A stretch of 64,000 nucleotides of DNA, from assembly GCA_003281335.1 (NCBI GenBank), contig QCCG01000005.1, positions 1 through 64,000 on the forward strand. The letters are read 5' to 3'. Positions within the stretch are counted from its first letter, which is position 1. Every line of letters begins with the position of its first letter. The notes below the pieces were generated by a model. It was not told where the DNA came from. It saw only the letters and a list, made by a program, of their open reading frames with translations, and ran no database searches. Made by a program: the position numbers and the translations under genes. This document shows positions 29,579 through 39,489 of this stretch, piece after piece. Origin of the DNA: Prochlorococcus sp. AG-347-K19 (lineage in GTDB: Bacteria > Cyanobacteriota > Cyanobacteriia > PCC-6307 > Cyanobiaceae).

Positions 29579-30868
29579 ATGCATTCAGAAAATTTATTTA
29601 CTAATTATTCTCAAATAGAAAATAATGCACCTTTGGCAGATAAATTAAGACCAAAGAATTTGGAAGATTTTTTTGGTCAACAACCAATCTTGAATGACAA
29701 TTCGCTTTTAAGAAGTGCAATATTAAACGATAAGATTAGTAATTTTATTTTTTCTGGCCCTCCGGGTGTTGGAAAAACTACTCTAATTGAAATTATTTCT
29801 TTTAATACGCGGTCAAAATTAATTAAGTTAAATGCAGTATTATCAAGTGTTAAAGAATTAAGAAATGAAATCGCTAATGCAAAAGATAGATTAATAAATT
29901 CAAAAAGAAAAACAATTTTATTTATCGATGAGGTTCATAGATTTACATCAGTTCAGCAAGACGCTTTATTACCTTCAATAGAAAATGGAACTATAACTTT
30001 CATTGGTGCGACAACTGAAAATCCTTTCTTTGCTGTTAATAAAGCGCTTGTTAGCAGGTCTCGTATTTTTACATTACTTCCTTTGGCAGAAAATGATTTG
30101 CAGAAAATAATACAAAAAGTTATTACTTACTATTCAAAACAAAAAGATTCAAAAAAGGTTTATTTAACTCAAGATGCTATAAGTCATTTAATTAAATTTT
30201 CTGGCGGAGATGCAAGGACATTAATCAATGCGCTGGAGATGGCCATAGAAACAACTGCTGAAAATGATGCTAAAGAAATCACCATTAATCTCTCAATAGC
30301 AGAGGATGCATTACAAAAGAAGAAAATTGTTTACGATAAAAATGGTCAAAATCATTACGATGTAATTAGTGCCTTTATCAAGTCCATAAGAGGTTCTGAT
30401 CCAGATGCAACTTTATTCTGGCTTGCGAATATGCTGGAGGCTGGTGAAGATCCTAATTTTATTTTTAGAAGACTACTTATATCTGCCAGTGAAGATATTG
30501 GAATAGCTGATCCTAATGCCATAGTAGTTGTGCAATCCTGTTGTGATGCTTTTGATAGAGTTGGTTTCCCAGAAGGATTATATTTTTTAACGCAGGCTTC
30601 TTTATATTTAGCTATTTCTCCAAAAAGTAATAGTACGAAAAGTATTTTTAAAGCAATTGAAACTATCAAATCTTCCAATGCTTTTGATGTTCCACTTCAT
30701 TTAAAAAATAATTCTAATAGTTATGTTAATCCTCATGATTACCAAGGTAATTGGGACGTACAAGAATATCTTCCTAAATCTTTAAGAGGTTTAAAAATAT
30801 GGGAACCAAATAATAATGGATGGGAAAAAACTCAATATGAAGAACTGCTCAGAAGAAAAGAAAATTAA
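29579..30868 (+). CDS. Replication-associated recombination protein RarA/MgsA-like AAA ATPase
   Basis: PLADKLRPKNLEDFFGQQ, GPPGVGKTTL, FIDEVHRF, IGATTENPFFAVNKALVSRSRIF. Confidence 0.94.
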   Translation: MHSENLFTNYSQIENNAPLADKLRPKNLEDFFGQQPILNDNSLLRSAILNDKISNFIFSGPPGVGKTTLIEIISFNTRSKLIKLNAVLSSVKELRNEIANAKDRLINSKRKTILFIDEVHRFTSVQQDALLPSIENGTITFIGATTENPFFAVNKALVSRSRIFTLLPLAENDLQKIIQKVITYYSKQKDSKKVYLTQDAISHLIKFSGGDARTLINALEMAIETTAENDAKEITINLSIAEDALQKKKIVYDKNGQNHYDVISAFIKSIRGSDPDATLFWLANMLEAGEDPNFIFRRLLISASEDIGIADPNAIVVVQSCCDAFDRVGFPEGLYFLTQASLYLAISPKSNSTKSIFKAIETIKSSNAFDVPLHLKNNSNSYVNPHDYQGNWDVQEYLPKSLRGLKIWEPNNNGWEKTQYEELLRRKEN

Positions 30869-31521
30869 AAATTTTTCGAAGAACAAATAATCTCAGGATT
30901 AAAAAAAGTTTTTTCTTCGTAGGCTAAAGCGATAGTCCAATTATGGAATTTAATTTGTGAATAATTTAAATGTATATTTTTCTTCTCATGAATTAACTCT
31001 TTTGGCTTTTCAAAAAATTGCCAATATTTAATGTCTTTAGCTATTTTTCCATGATCCCATTTTATAGCCGCTTCAACAGCACACCATTGATTTAGTATCA
31101 TATTTTTTGTTAAATAATTATTATGGTTTGATTTATTGGTATGAAAAAAATATTTTTTTGCAAATTTTATATGGTTAAAATCTCTATCTGTTCTCTCAAT
31201 ATCAATCCCTATTTTGCCTTTGTGCCAGACTATAGTAATGGCATCTTTACAGTGACTTAAACTGATATTTCCCATGCTAGAGGGTAAACTTGGAGGTTCT
31301 CCAGGTTGAGCATTAATTGGAATTTCTAGGGGGTCTAAATCAAAAAGTGTTGAAAGTGATTGACGCAAATAAGCTCTTGTTTCTAAGAAAATCTTTGATC
31401 TTGAATTTGTTAGGTTTTTAGCAGTTTTAATTTCTGCTACAGTTGCGACATCTTGCACACCTTTAATCTCATAAAACCAAATTTTTGGTATTTTATATTC
31501 ATACTCATTTAATAATTTCAA
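30865..31521 (-). CDS. 4'-phosphopantetheinyl transferase family protein
   Basis: NISLSHCKDAITIVWHKGKIGIDIERTDR and WCAVEAAIKW motifs; TTG start. Confidence 0.88.
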   Translation of the reverse strand: MKLLNEYEYKIPKIWFYEIKGVQDVATVAEIKTAKNLTNSRSKIFLETRAYLRQSLSTLFDLDPLEIPINAQPGEPPSLPSSMGNISLSHCKDAITIVWHKGKIGIDIERTDRDFNHIKFAKKYFFHTNKSNHNNYLTKNMILNQWCAVEAAIKWDHGKIAKDIKYWQFFEKPKELIHEKKNIHLNYSQIKFHNWTIALAYEEKTFFNPEIICSSKNF

Positions 31522-31988
31522 TGGCTCTTAAGGTTGGCGACAAAGCACCAGAATTTAAATTAAAAGATTCTTTTGAGAAAGAAGTTTCTCTTAGTGATTT
31601 TAAAGGTAAAAGAATAATACTATATTTTTATCCAAAAGATAATACTCCAGGATGTACTAAAGAAGCATGCAATTTTAAAGAGAATTGGGATTTACTCCAA
31701 AAAAATAATATTGTTGTGCTTGGTATTAGTAAAGATAATGCATCCTCTCATCAGAAGTTTATAGAAAAATTTAATTTACCTTTTATTCTTTTAACTGATC
31801 CTGAACCTTTCAAAGTTTCTTCTGATTACGATAGCTATGGACTGAAAAAATTCATGGGAAAAGAATATATGGGAATGATGAGAAATACTTTTTTAATTGA
31901 TACTGAAGGTAACATCGAAAAAATTTACTTAAAGGTAAAAGCAGCAATAATGGCTGATCATATAATTTCAGACCTTGGGTTAAGCTAA
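31521..31988 (+). CDS. bcp: Thioredoxin-dependent peroxiredoxin (Bcp/PrxQ)
   Basis: LKVGDKAPEFKLKDS, YFYPKDNTPGCTKEACNF; start at internal Met (31521) preferred. Confidence 0.95.
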   Translation: MALKVGDKAPEFKLKDSFEKEVSLSDFKGKRIILYFYPKDNTPGCTKEACNFKENWDLLQKNNIVVLGISKDNASSHQKFIEKFNLPFILLTDPEPFKVSSDYDSYGLKKFMGKEYMGMMRNTFLIDTEGNIEKIYLKVKAAIMADHIISDLGLS

Positions 31989-32675
31989 TTTTTTTATGGA
32001 CAGGTGGTGAATAATCATCCCCTCCATAACTAAATTAGGAGCATTGATAATATTTTCTTTTTTAGTTTTTAGAAATTTTGTGAGTAATTGAGAGTCTCCT
32101 CCACAGATTATTAAAATATCCTTTTCGGGATCAAATAAACTATTAATTACGCCAGTAAGAGAGTTGATTACACCTTTTAAGATTGCTTCTTCAGTATTAA
32201 TTAAAAAATCTTTGATCGGAATATCATATTTTTTGGGAACTTTAAGATTTTTTGTATTTTGTTCCATTGATTTTAATTGTGTTAGAAAACCTGGAAGAAG
32301 TTGACCTCCAATAATAGATCCATCTGAATTCAATTTTGTTATTGATAATATTGTTCCAAAATCTGCAATTAGCAAATCTTTATTGAAAGGGTTCTCAATA
32401 ATTTTTAAAGCGGCAATGCAGGCAAAAGCTCTATCAACTCCAAAATTATCAGGAAGATTTGATAATTGGATATCTTTAGTTTTTATTTCATTCTCTTTTT
32501 TCAGCAAAAAATTTGGTAGTTTTCCTACAGAAGCCCAAATTAATTGATCAAGATCTATATTTTCGGGAACTTTTTGCACTTTTTTGGTATGGATGAATTT
32601 AGATCGATTTTTAGAATATTTAGCCCAATGAAGCCTACTATTACCTACTAGTAGAAAATTTATATCTGAGAACAT
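31980..32675 (-). CDS. coaX: Type III pantothenate kinase
   Basis: LVGNSRLHWA, GVDRAFACIAA, DFGTILSITKLNSDGSIIGGQLLPGF. Confidence 0.88.
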   Translation of the reverse strand: MFSDINFLLVGNSRLHWAKYSKNRSKFIHTKKVQKVPENIDLDQLIWASVGKLPNFLLKKENEIKTKDIQLSNLPDNFGVDRAFACIAALKIIENPFNKDLLIADFGTILSITKLNSDGSIIGGQLLPGFLTQLKSMEQNTKNLKVPKKYDIPIKDFLINTEEAILKGVINSLTGVINSLFDPEKDILIICGGDSQLLTKFLKTKKENIINAPNLVMEGMIIHHLSIKKLA

Positions 32676-32690
32676 TGTTCTATGATCAAT

Positions 32691-33413
32691 TTAATTATTA
32701 GTATGTATCCCACATTCTTGTTTAATCCCCGAAAATCTTGTATCTCTGCCTTTTGTTTCAATACCATCGGGACTGCTTGAATGCCAATCTCCTACAGAAG
32801 AATATCCTTTGATAAAAAGAGGATGAGCAGGTAAATTATTCTCTTCCATATAATAAAAAATATCTTTATTTGTCCAATTTAATAAAGGTCTTAAAGAGAG
32901 TCTTTGACGAATTATGTCTAGGAATTTCATTTTGTTTCTATTGTCTGTTTGACTTGATCTAACACCGCTTGCCCAGCAAGAAATATTATATTTTTCTAGA
33001 CCATTTTCTAAAGGTCTTATTTTTCTCAATTCATGATACTTATCTAAATCACTCTCTTGATTTGTTTCCCAAAGTTTTCCATATTTTGCCTCCATTCTTG
33101 CTGGAGATAATTCACTTTGCAGAACTTCAACTTCTAAGGATAAATTATCAATAAGCTTTTCAGCGTAATGGTATGTTTCAGGAGGCAGGTAACCTGTATC
33201 TATCCAAAATATTTTGATTTTTTTTTGTAGATACAATTTACTGACCATATCTAAAAGGACTGACGACTGTATACCAAAACTTGTTGTAATAGCAAATTGA
33301 TTATCAAACTTTTGATAACCCCACGCAAGCATTTCTTGAGGATTCATATCTACTAGTTCTTGATTATGTTTCCTCAAGTTAGTTTGAATATCTTTGTGGA
33401 TTTTTTCAATCAT
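32691..33413 (-). CDS. cysH: Phosphoadenylyl-sulfate reductase
   Basis: TTSFGIQSSVLLDM, WIDTGYLPPETY, CWASGVRSSQTDNR, C-terminal KQECGIHTN. Confidence 0.95.
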   Translation of the reverse strand: MIEKIHKDIQTNLRKHNQELVDMNPQEMLAWGYQKFDNQFAITTSFGIQSSVLLDMVSKLYLQKKIKIFWIDTGYLPPETYHYAEKLIDNLSLEVEVLQSELSPARMEAKYGKLWETNQESDLDKYHELRKIRPLENGLEKYNISCWASGVRSSQTDNRNKMKFLDIIRQRLSLRPLLNWTNKDIFYYMEENNLPAHPLFIKGYSSVGDWHSSSPDGIETKGRDTRFSGIKQECGIHTNN

Positions 33414-33508
33414 TCTCTAATTTGGTTATGAGTTTAATGTTATTTCGCTTAATTTAAAAATTATTCGTATAGTTTAATAATACATATACGAATAACAATA
33501 TTTCTCTA

Positions 33509-34702
33509 ATGAAATCAATACAAAAACCAATAGTAATAGTTGGAGCAGGTTTTGCAGGTATGTCATTTGCTTTGAATTTAAAGAATCTTAATCCTTCTTT
33601 ACCGATTCTTGTAGTTGATTCTGAAACTAACTTTATATTTAAACCCTTAATGTACGAAGTTTTAAGTAAAGAAATAAGAAGTTGGGAAGCAACCCCAAAA
33701 TTTGCAAATATTTTTTCTGATGCGGGTATAACTTTTTTAAGAAATTGTTTGACTAAGATTTCTTTCAAAGAAAATTTACTGGAATTTAGTGACAATTTAA
33801 AATTAAGTTATCAGTATCTTGTTATCTGTACAGGATCTATTCCAAATAGTTTTTTAATAAAAGGTATAGATGAAAATTGTTATTTTTTTAATGATATTAA
33901 CGATCTAGATAAATTAAATTCTTTTTTAAAAAAATCCCAAGATACTGCGTTGTATAAGAAGTTGTTCATAGTTGGAGGTGGTCCCTCTGGCGTTGAGTTG
34001 GCATGCAAAATTAAAGATATATTTTCAGACCAATTTCAAATTAATTTAATAGAAAAATCAAATGAAATCCTTAATAAAAACAAAATTTTTAATAGAGAGC
34101 AAGCAGAGAAGGCATTAGAAAAAAGAAAAATAAATGTTCTTTTGAATACCATGGTTAAAGAAGTCTCAGAAACTAAAATTAGTATTTCTAGTGAGGCTGG
34201 AATAACTTCTTTGGATAAAGATATTGTTATTTGGACTGCAGGTGTTACACCTAATTTGTCTTACTTAGAAACTGATCAAATAACAAAAAAATTTGGACGA
34301 ATTTTAGTTAATAATAATTTGCAAATAGAAAAATATAAAAACTGTTTTGCTATTGGCGATATTTCAGTTATTGAAGGAATGGAGGATTTACCCATAACTG
34401 CTCAGGTCGCTATGCAGGAAGGAAATCATCTGGCTAATAATTTAGAACTTTTAATTCAAGGAAAGGATCCTCTACCTTTTGAATTTAAAGATAATGGTGA
34501 AATGATTAGCTTAGGAATAGGCGAAGCTTCAATTTCTGGGCTGGGGGTTACTTTATCTGGAAAATTGGCTTTTGAGGCAAGAAGAATAATATATGCTTCC
34601 AAGTTGCCTGATATTTCTGAAAGCTTAAAATCTGCTTCTTCATGGATATTACAAAAAAAATCTATTTTTAAAAAGTTTCTTATAAAAGATAATTCCAATT
34701 AA
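33509..34702 (+). CDS. Type II NADH dehydrogenase-like FAD pyridine nucleotide-disulfide oxidoreductase
   Basis: PIVIVGAGFAGMSFAL, FIVGGGPSGVELACKI, AIGDISV, PITAQVAMQEG. Confidence 0.92.
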   Translation: MKSIQKPIVIVGAGFAGMSFALNLKNLNPSLPILVVDSETNFIFKPLMYEVLSKEIRSWEATPKFANIFSDAGITFLRNCLTKISFKENLLEFSDNLKLSYQYLVICTGSIPNSFLIKGIDENCYFFNDINDLDKLNSFLKKSQDTALYKKLFIVGGGPSGVELACKIKDIFSDQFQINLIEKSNEILNKNKIFNREQAEKALEKRKINVLLNTMVKEVSETKISISSEAGITSLDKDIVIWTAGVTPNLSYLETDQITKKFGRILVNNNLQIEKYKNCFAIGDISVIEGMEDLPITAQVAMQEGNHLANNLELLIQGKDPLPFEFKDNGEMISLGIGEASISGLGVTLSGKLAFEARRIIYASKLPDISESLKSASSWILQKKSIFKKFLIKDNSN

Positions 34703-34751
34703 ACTTTTTTGAAATTTTGTTTTTGGGTATATTGAGTTAAATAAGTTTCGT

Positions 34752-36560
34752 ATGAATTTAATTGCAGTAGTTATTAATAATTTTGATGCGTTTATAACGG
34801 TAGTTGTTTTAATAATGTCAATAATTTTATTTATTAAAAATACTATTGCGCCAGAATTGACTGGTTTGTTATGTGTTGGAATATTTATAGCTACAGGTGT
34901 CCTTTCTCCTGAAAAAGCTTTAGCTGGATTTGGTAGTCCATCATTAATTACTCTTATGGGTTTATTTGCAGTTTCTTCTGCATTGTTTAAAAGTGGTGCT
35001 TTAGACAGAGTTAGAGAATTGATTTCTTCTGAAGGTATTAAAACTCCAAGGAAATTAATTTCTTTATTAGCTTTTTTGATTGCTCCAATATCTGGAATTG
35101 TTCCTAATACTCCAGTAGTTGCATCTTTATTACCCATAATTGAAGGTTGGTGCGAGCGGAGAAATATATCACCATCAAAAGTTTTATTACCTCTTTCTTT
35201 TGCTACTTTACTAGGTGGAACCCTGACATTATTGGGTAGCTCAGTAAATCTTCTTGTAAGTGATATTAGTCAGCAATTAGGTTATGGAGCTTTGGAATTA
35301 TTTAGTTTGACTTCTATCGGAATTCCTGTATGGCTTATAGGTACAACCTATATGATTCTAGTTTCTGATGTGCTTTTGCCAGATAGAGGAAGAGATAAGG
35401 AATTTATTAAAAATGGTGATTTAAATATATACTTTACTGAAGTTACTATTCCCTCTACTTCAGAATTAGTTGGACAATCTGTCAGAAATAGTAGATTGCA
35501 AAGAAGATTTGACGTTGATGTTCTGGAATTGCAACGAAATGGAAAAGTTATTCTTCCCCCTTTGGCTGATAGAAAGATTGAACCAGATGATAGATTAATA
35601 ATCCGCGTTACAAGGGCAGACTTATTTAGGCTTCAGCAGGAACATACCATATTGTTAGGTGAAAACAAAACATCTTTAGATGGAGCTAATGTTTTCTCAG
35701 ATGATGAAGGGACTAAGACCTTTGAAGCTCTCTTACCAGCTGGCTCAACGCTTGCTGGTGCAAGTTTGAGAGAATTAAGATTTAGGCAACGTCATAATGC
35801 AACAGTTTTGGCACTAAGAAGAGGTCAACAAACTGTTCAGGAGAGATTAGGTCAAGCTGTTTTAAGGGCTGGAGATGTTTTATTATTGCAAGCACCGTTA
35901 GATTCAATAAGAGGTTTGCAAGCTAGTAATGATTTACTTATTTTAGATCAATTCGAAGAGGATTTACCTTTCTTGATAAAAAAACCTATATCTATTGGAA
36001 TTGCAATAGGAATGGTGGTTTTGCCTTCGGTTTCTAATATTCCATTAGTAGGTTCAGTCCTTTTAGCAGTCATTGCTATGGTTGCTTGTGGATGTTTAAG
36101 ACCTGCAGAGATACAAAAATCAATTAGGTTAGACGTCATTTTATTGTTGGGATCCTTATCATGCTTTAGCGTGGCTATGCAAGTAACAGGATTAGCAGAT
36201 TTAATTGCTGTCAATCTAAACTTTGCCCTTAATGGAATGCCTCTGTATTTTGCACTAGTCCTAATTTTTGTATCGACTGTTATTCTTACACAATTTATAA
36301 GTAATGCTGCTTCGGTTGCTTTGATTTTGCCTGTTGCTATTGAATTCTCAAATGTTTTAGGGATTTCACCAAGTGCTTTAATAATGCTTGTTTTATTTGG
36401 CGTAAGTCAATCTTTCTTGACTCCAATGGGTTATCAAACAAATTTAATGGTTTATGGTCCTGGAAGATATAGATTTTTTGATATCGCAAAATATGGAGCT
36501 GGATTAACACTTATAATGTCTTTTACAGTACCAGCATTGATAATTTTAAATTACGGGTAA
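34752..36560 (+). CDS. SLC13/DASS-family permease with two TrkA_C (RCK_C) domains
   Basis: Multi-TM N- and C-terminal parts flank two RCK_C-like segments (SELVGQSVRNSRLQRRFDVDVLELQRNG..DDRLIIR; STLAGASLRELRFRQRHNATVLALRRG..GDVLLLQAP). Confidence 0.9.
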   Translation: MNLIAVVINNFDAFITVVVLIMSIILFIKNTIAPELTGLLCVGIFIATGVLSPEKALAGFGSPSLITLMGLFAVSSALFKSGALDRVRELISSEGIKTPRKLISLLAFLIAPISGIVPNTPVVASLLPIIEGWCERRNISPSKVLLPLSFATLLGGTLTLLGSSVNLLVSDISQQLGYGALELFSLTSIGIPVWLIGTTYMILVSDVLLPDRGRDKEFIKNGDLNIYFTEVTIPSTSELVGQSVRNSRLQRRFDVDVLELQRNGKVILPPLADRKIEPDDRLIIRVTRADLFRLQQEHTILLGENKTSLDGANVFSDDEGTKTFEALLPAGSTLAGASLRELRFRQRHNATVLALRRGQQTVQERLGQAVLRAGDVLLLQAPLDSIRGLQASNDLLILDQFEEDLPFLIKKPISIGIAIGMVVLPSVSNIPLVGSVLLAVIAMVACGCLRPAEIQKSIRLDVILLLGSLSCFSVAMQVTGLADLIAVNLNFALNGMPLYFALVLIFVSTVILTQFISNAASVALILPVAIEFSNVLGISPSALIMLVLFGVSQSFLTPMGYQTNLMVYGPGRYRFFDIAKYGAGLTLIMSFTVPALIILNYG

Positions 36561-36564
36561 TATC

Positions 36565-37968
36565 GTGAAATTCACAAGTAAGGTTTATAAGTTAAAAGAT
36601 GCTTACAAAAAGCTATCTGTGCCTCAATTTACTATTGTTACAGGCTTATTTATTATTTGCCTTGGAACTTTAATTTTGAGTTCTCCATTATGTTCATCTT
36701 CAAAGGTTGGCTTGTGGGAAGCATTTTTTACATCTACTTCTGCTATTACCGTAACTGGTTTAACCATAATAGATATTGGCGATGATTTAAATTTCTTTGG
36801 CCAGGTTTTCTTGGCTTTTATGCTTTTATCAGGAGGGCTAGGATTAATGGCTATTACAACCTTTTTACAAGGTTTTGTTGTAAAGGGGACAAAGCTAAGA
36901 ACTAGATTAGATAAAGGAAAGACTCTAGATGAATTTGGAATTGGAGGAATTGGTCGAACTTTTCAAAGCATTGCTATTACTGCGATTAGTATCATATCCT
37001 TGGGCGCAATTGTTTTATATGCTTTTGGATTTGTAGACATTCAAAATAATTGGGAAAGACTATGGTCCTCGATTTTTCACAGCATATCTGCATATAATAA
37101 TGCAGGATTTTCTTTAAATTCAAATAGTCTCCAAGACTATAGAACAAATTATTTGGTGAATAGTGTTTTTGTTTTTCTCATTGTTATGGGTGGATTGGGA
37201 TGGCGGGTTATTGATGATATTTGGAGTAATAAAAAAAATCTTTCTTATAAAAAATTAAGCCTTCATTCCAGACTAGTTATTAGGACAAGTTTGTCTCTAA
37301 TATTATTTGGAACATTAGGATTCTTTATCACTGAATCATTGCTTAATAGTCAATTTTTTAATGATTTGAATTTGTTTGAACGGTTATTGTCATCAATTTT
37401 TGAGACAGTAAGTGCAAGAACTGCCGGCTTTACAAATTATCCAATCTCCTTGAACTCTATATCAGATACTGGCTTATTGTTATTAATGACTTTGATGTTT
37501 ATTGGAGCAAGTACTGGAGGTACTGGTGGAGGCATAAAAACAACTACATTTATTGCTTTAATGGCTGCAACTAGATCAACTTTAAGAGGTCAGAAAGATG
37601 TAATTATTAGCAATAGATTAATTTCAGATAAAGTTATTCTAAAGGCAGTTGGAGTCACAGTTGGATCTATGCTTTTTGTTCTTTTAATGGCGATGTTGCT
37701 TAGTACAACAAATACGTTTGTTAAGAGAGAATCTTTCACATTCCTGGAAATTCTGTTTACTTGCATATCTGCATTTGCAACTGTTGGTTTTGATATTGGT
37801 TTAACTGCAAAATTAAATCATTTTGGCCAATTTATTCTTATTATCGGAATGTTTGTGGGCAGACTTGGGATCCTTTTGCTTTTAAGTGCACTTTGGCAGG
37901 CTCTTTATAAGAGTAGAATAGATAGACAAAAAAGAATTGGCTATCCTAGGGCTGATCTTTATGTTTAG
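36565..37968 (+). CDS. TrkH/KtrB-type K+ uptake membrane subunit
   Basis: SAITVTGLTIID, SAYNNAGFSL, ETVSARTAGFTNYP, STGGTGGGIKTTT, ATVGFDIG (K+ filter-like loops). Confidence 0.94.
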   Translation: MKFTSKVYKLKDAYKKLSVPQFTIVTGLFIICLGTLILSSPLCSSSKVGLWEAFFTSTSAITVTGLTIIDIGDDLNFFGQVFLAFMLLSGGLGLMAITTFLQGFVVKGTKLRTRLDKGKTLDEFGIGGIGRTFQSIAITAISIISLGAIVLYAFGFVDIQNNWERLWSSIFHSISAYNNAGFSLNSNSLQDYRTNYLVNSVFVFLIVMGGLGWRVIDDIWSNKKNLSYKKLSLHSRLVIRTSLSLILFGTLGFFITESLLNSQFFNDLNLFERLLSSIFETVSARTAGFTNYPISLNSISDTGLLLLMTLMFIGASTGGTGGGIKTTTFIALMAATRSTLRGQKDVIISNRLISDKVILKAVGVTVGSMLFVLLMAMLLSTTNTFVKRESFTFLEILFTCISAFATVGFDIGLTAKLNHFGQFILIIGMFVGRLGILLLLSALWQALYKSRIDRQKRIGYPRADLYV

Positions 37969-37985
37969 TATGACTAAGTTTTATT

Positions 37986-38690
37986 ATGTCTGATTGGTGG
38001 CAGTGGTCTCAAAAGAGAGAAAAAGAAGCACTCACTTTTGCAGTTGTTGGCGTTGGAAGATTTGGAACTGCTGTTTGTAGAGAACTTATAAGTAATGGTG
38101 CAGATGTTTTGGCTGCAGATTATTCGGAAAAAGCTATAGATGATTTGAGACAATTGGAACCTTCAATAGAAGCAAGAGTTGTCGATTGTACTGATGAAGA
38201 GTCTATGAAGGAATCTGGAATACTTGAAATGAATACTGTTGTAGTAGGTATAAGTGAACCTATTGAAGCAAGTATAACTACGACACTTATCGCTAAAGAT
38301 AGTGAAGGTAGCAAAGTGAAAAGAGTAATAGCAAGAGCTACAAGTGATTTGCACGAAAAAATGTTAAAAAGGGTAGGTGCAGACAAAGTTGTCTTCCCTT
38401 CCAGAATGCAAGGAGAGAGATTAGGTTTAGAACTAGTTAGACCAAATCTAATTGAAAGATTAGAACTCGATAACCAAACTGGTATAGATGAAATAACTGT
38501 TCCAGAGCAATTTATTGGAAGATCTTTGAGAGATTTGAATTTGAGGAAAAATTATTTAGTTAATGTTCTTGCAGCAGGACCTGCTGAAGAGTTAACAGTT
38601 AATCCTCCAGCAAAATATATCTTAGAAAGAGGAAATATTTTGGTAGTAATGGGAAAAACTGCAGATTTACAGAAATTGCCTCAAAATTAA
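37986..38690 (+). CDS. TrkA/KtrA-type K+ uptake regulatory subunit
   Basis: FAVVGVGRFGTAVCRELISNGADVLAADYSEKAID Rossmann RCK_N and C-terminal RCK_C. Confidence 0.94.
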   Translation: MSDWWQWSQKREKEALTFAVVGVGRFGTAVCRELISNGADVLAADYSEKAIDDLRQLEPSIEARVVDCTDEESMKESGILEMNTVVVGISEPIEASITTTLIAKDSEGSKVKRVIARATSDLHEKMLKRVGADKVVFPSRMQGERLGLELVRPNLIERLELDNQTGIDEITVPEQFIGRSLRDLNLRKNYLVNVLAAGPAEELTVNPPAKYILERGNILVVMGKTADLQKLPQN

Positions 38691-38696
38691 TTATTT

Positions 38697-38999
38697 TTAC
38701 TCAGATTTTTTATAGTATTTAATCCTTTGAGGAGCTCTTTTTAATTTTCTAACGCTTTGTTTTTCAAGTTCGTTTCTAAATCTATCAGTATTTAAATTAT
38801 TTTCTGAAACAGGTGATTTACTTTCTTTTTCGAAATATTTTTTAATACCCTCTTGTATTAACACTTTTGCCATATTACTAACTGTCCTAGATTCATTATT
38901 AGCCAAAATAGTTAATTGCTCACATATTAATTCTGGAAGAACTACTTGAATTCTGGGGGATTTAGGCTTCCCATTAGTTGAGTTTTGGCGGGTAGCCAT
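38697..38999 (-). CDS. Ribbon-helix-helix (CopG-like) domain protein
   Basis: SPRIQVVLPELICEQLTILANNESRTVSNMAKVLIQEGIKKY matches the RHH strand-helix-helix pattern. Confidence 0.75.
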   Translation of the reverse strand: MATRQNSTNGKPKSPRIQVVLPELICEQLTILANNESRTVSNMAKVLIQEGIKKYFEKESKSPVSENNLNTDRFRNELEKQSVRKLKRAPQRIKYYKKSE

Positions 39000-39021
39000 G
39001 AGTCAAAGTTGATAACTGTTA

Positions 39022-39077
39022 CTTATTAGTATACACAGTTAGTCAAGGATACTATCTTTGTGTATATTATTAATAAG
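39022..39077. promoter_or_regulatory. Extended inverted repeat between divergent RHH gene and ORF 39102: candidate operator
   Basis: Left arm CTTATTA-G-TATACACA (39022-39037), right arm TGTGTATA-TTAT-TAATAAG (39059-39077). Confidence 0.6.
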
Positions 39078-39101
39078 GAAATTTATGTCCTTATCAATTA
39101 A

Positions 39102-39455
39102 TTGTTTAATTGTCCCATGAAAAATTCAAGAAAAATTGATTCTTCTAAAAGGTCGATAATTGATAAACCGAAAAAAAGATTAGTTAATTCTGATTCTCAC
39201 GATAATGAAAATAGTGACGTTTTGGTATCAGCTGTAATTAGTCCATATTTGTTAACTCATCTTCATCATATTCTTCAGCAGTCTGAGTATTATGCTCAAA
39301 AAGATGGCAGAAAATCTCACGCAGCTAACTTTGCGAAATTAAGAAAAGTTTTATGTTTAGACGCAAGAAGTATGGCAGATGCCTCTGCAAAAGAGATAAA
39401 AGATGTGGATAATGATTTATCTAATAATAAATATAATGAACAAAATGTAGCTTGA
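39102..39455 (+). CDS. Conserved-looking hypothetical protein
   Basis: 117-aa ORF (likely start at internal Met 39117), charged N- and C-terminal tails. Confidence 0.7.
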   Translation: MFNCPMKNSRKIDSSKRSIIDKPKKRLVNSDSHDNENSDVLVSAVISPYLLTHLHHILQQSEYYAQKDGRKSHAANFAKLRKVLCLDARSMADASAKEIKDVDNDLSNNKYNEQNVA

Positions 39456-39489
39456 AGTAATAATCTATTAATAAATAGATTTTAAAAAC

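Noticed and set aside
34456-35137. Minus-strand ORFs 34456..34698 and 34649..35137
   Set aside because: Antisense to well-supported NDH-2 and SLC13-type genes.
38697-39455. Toxin-antitoxin system (RHH antitoxin plus ORF 39102 toxin)
   Set aside because: The partner is divergent, not co-operonic, and shows no toxin-family signature.
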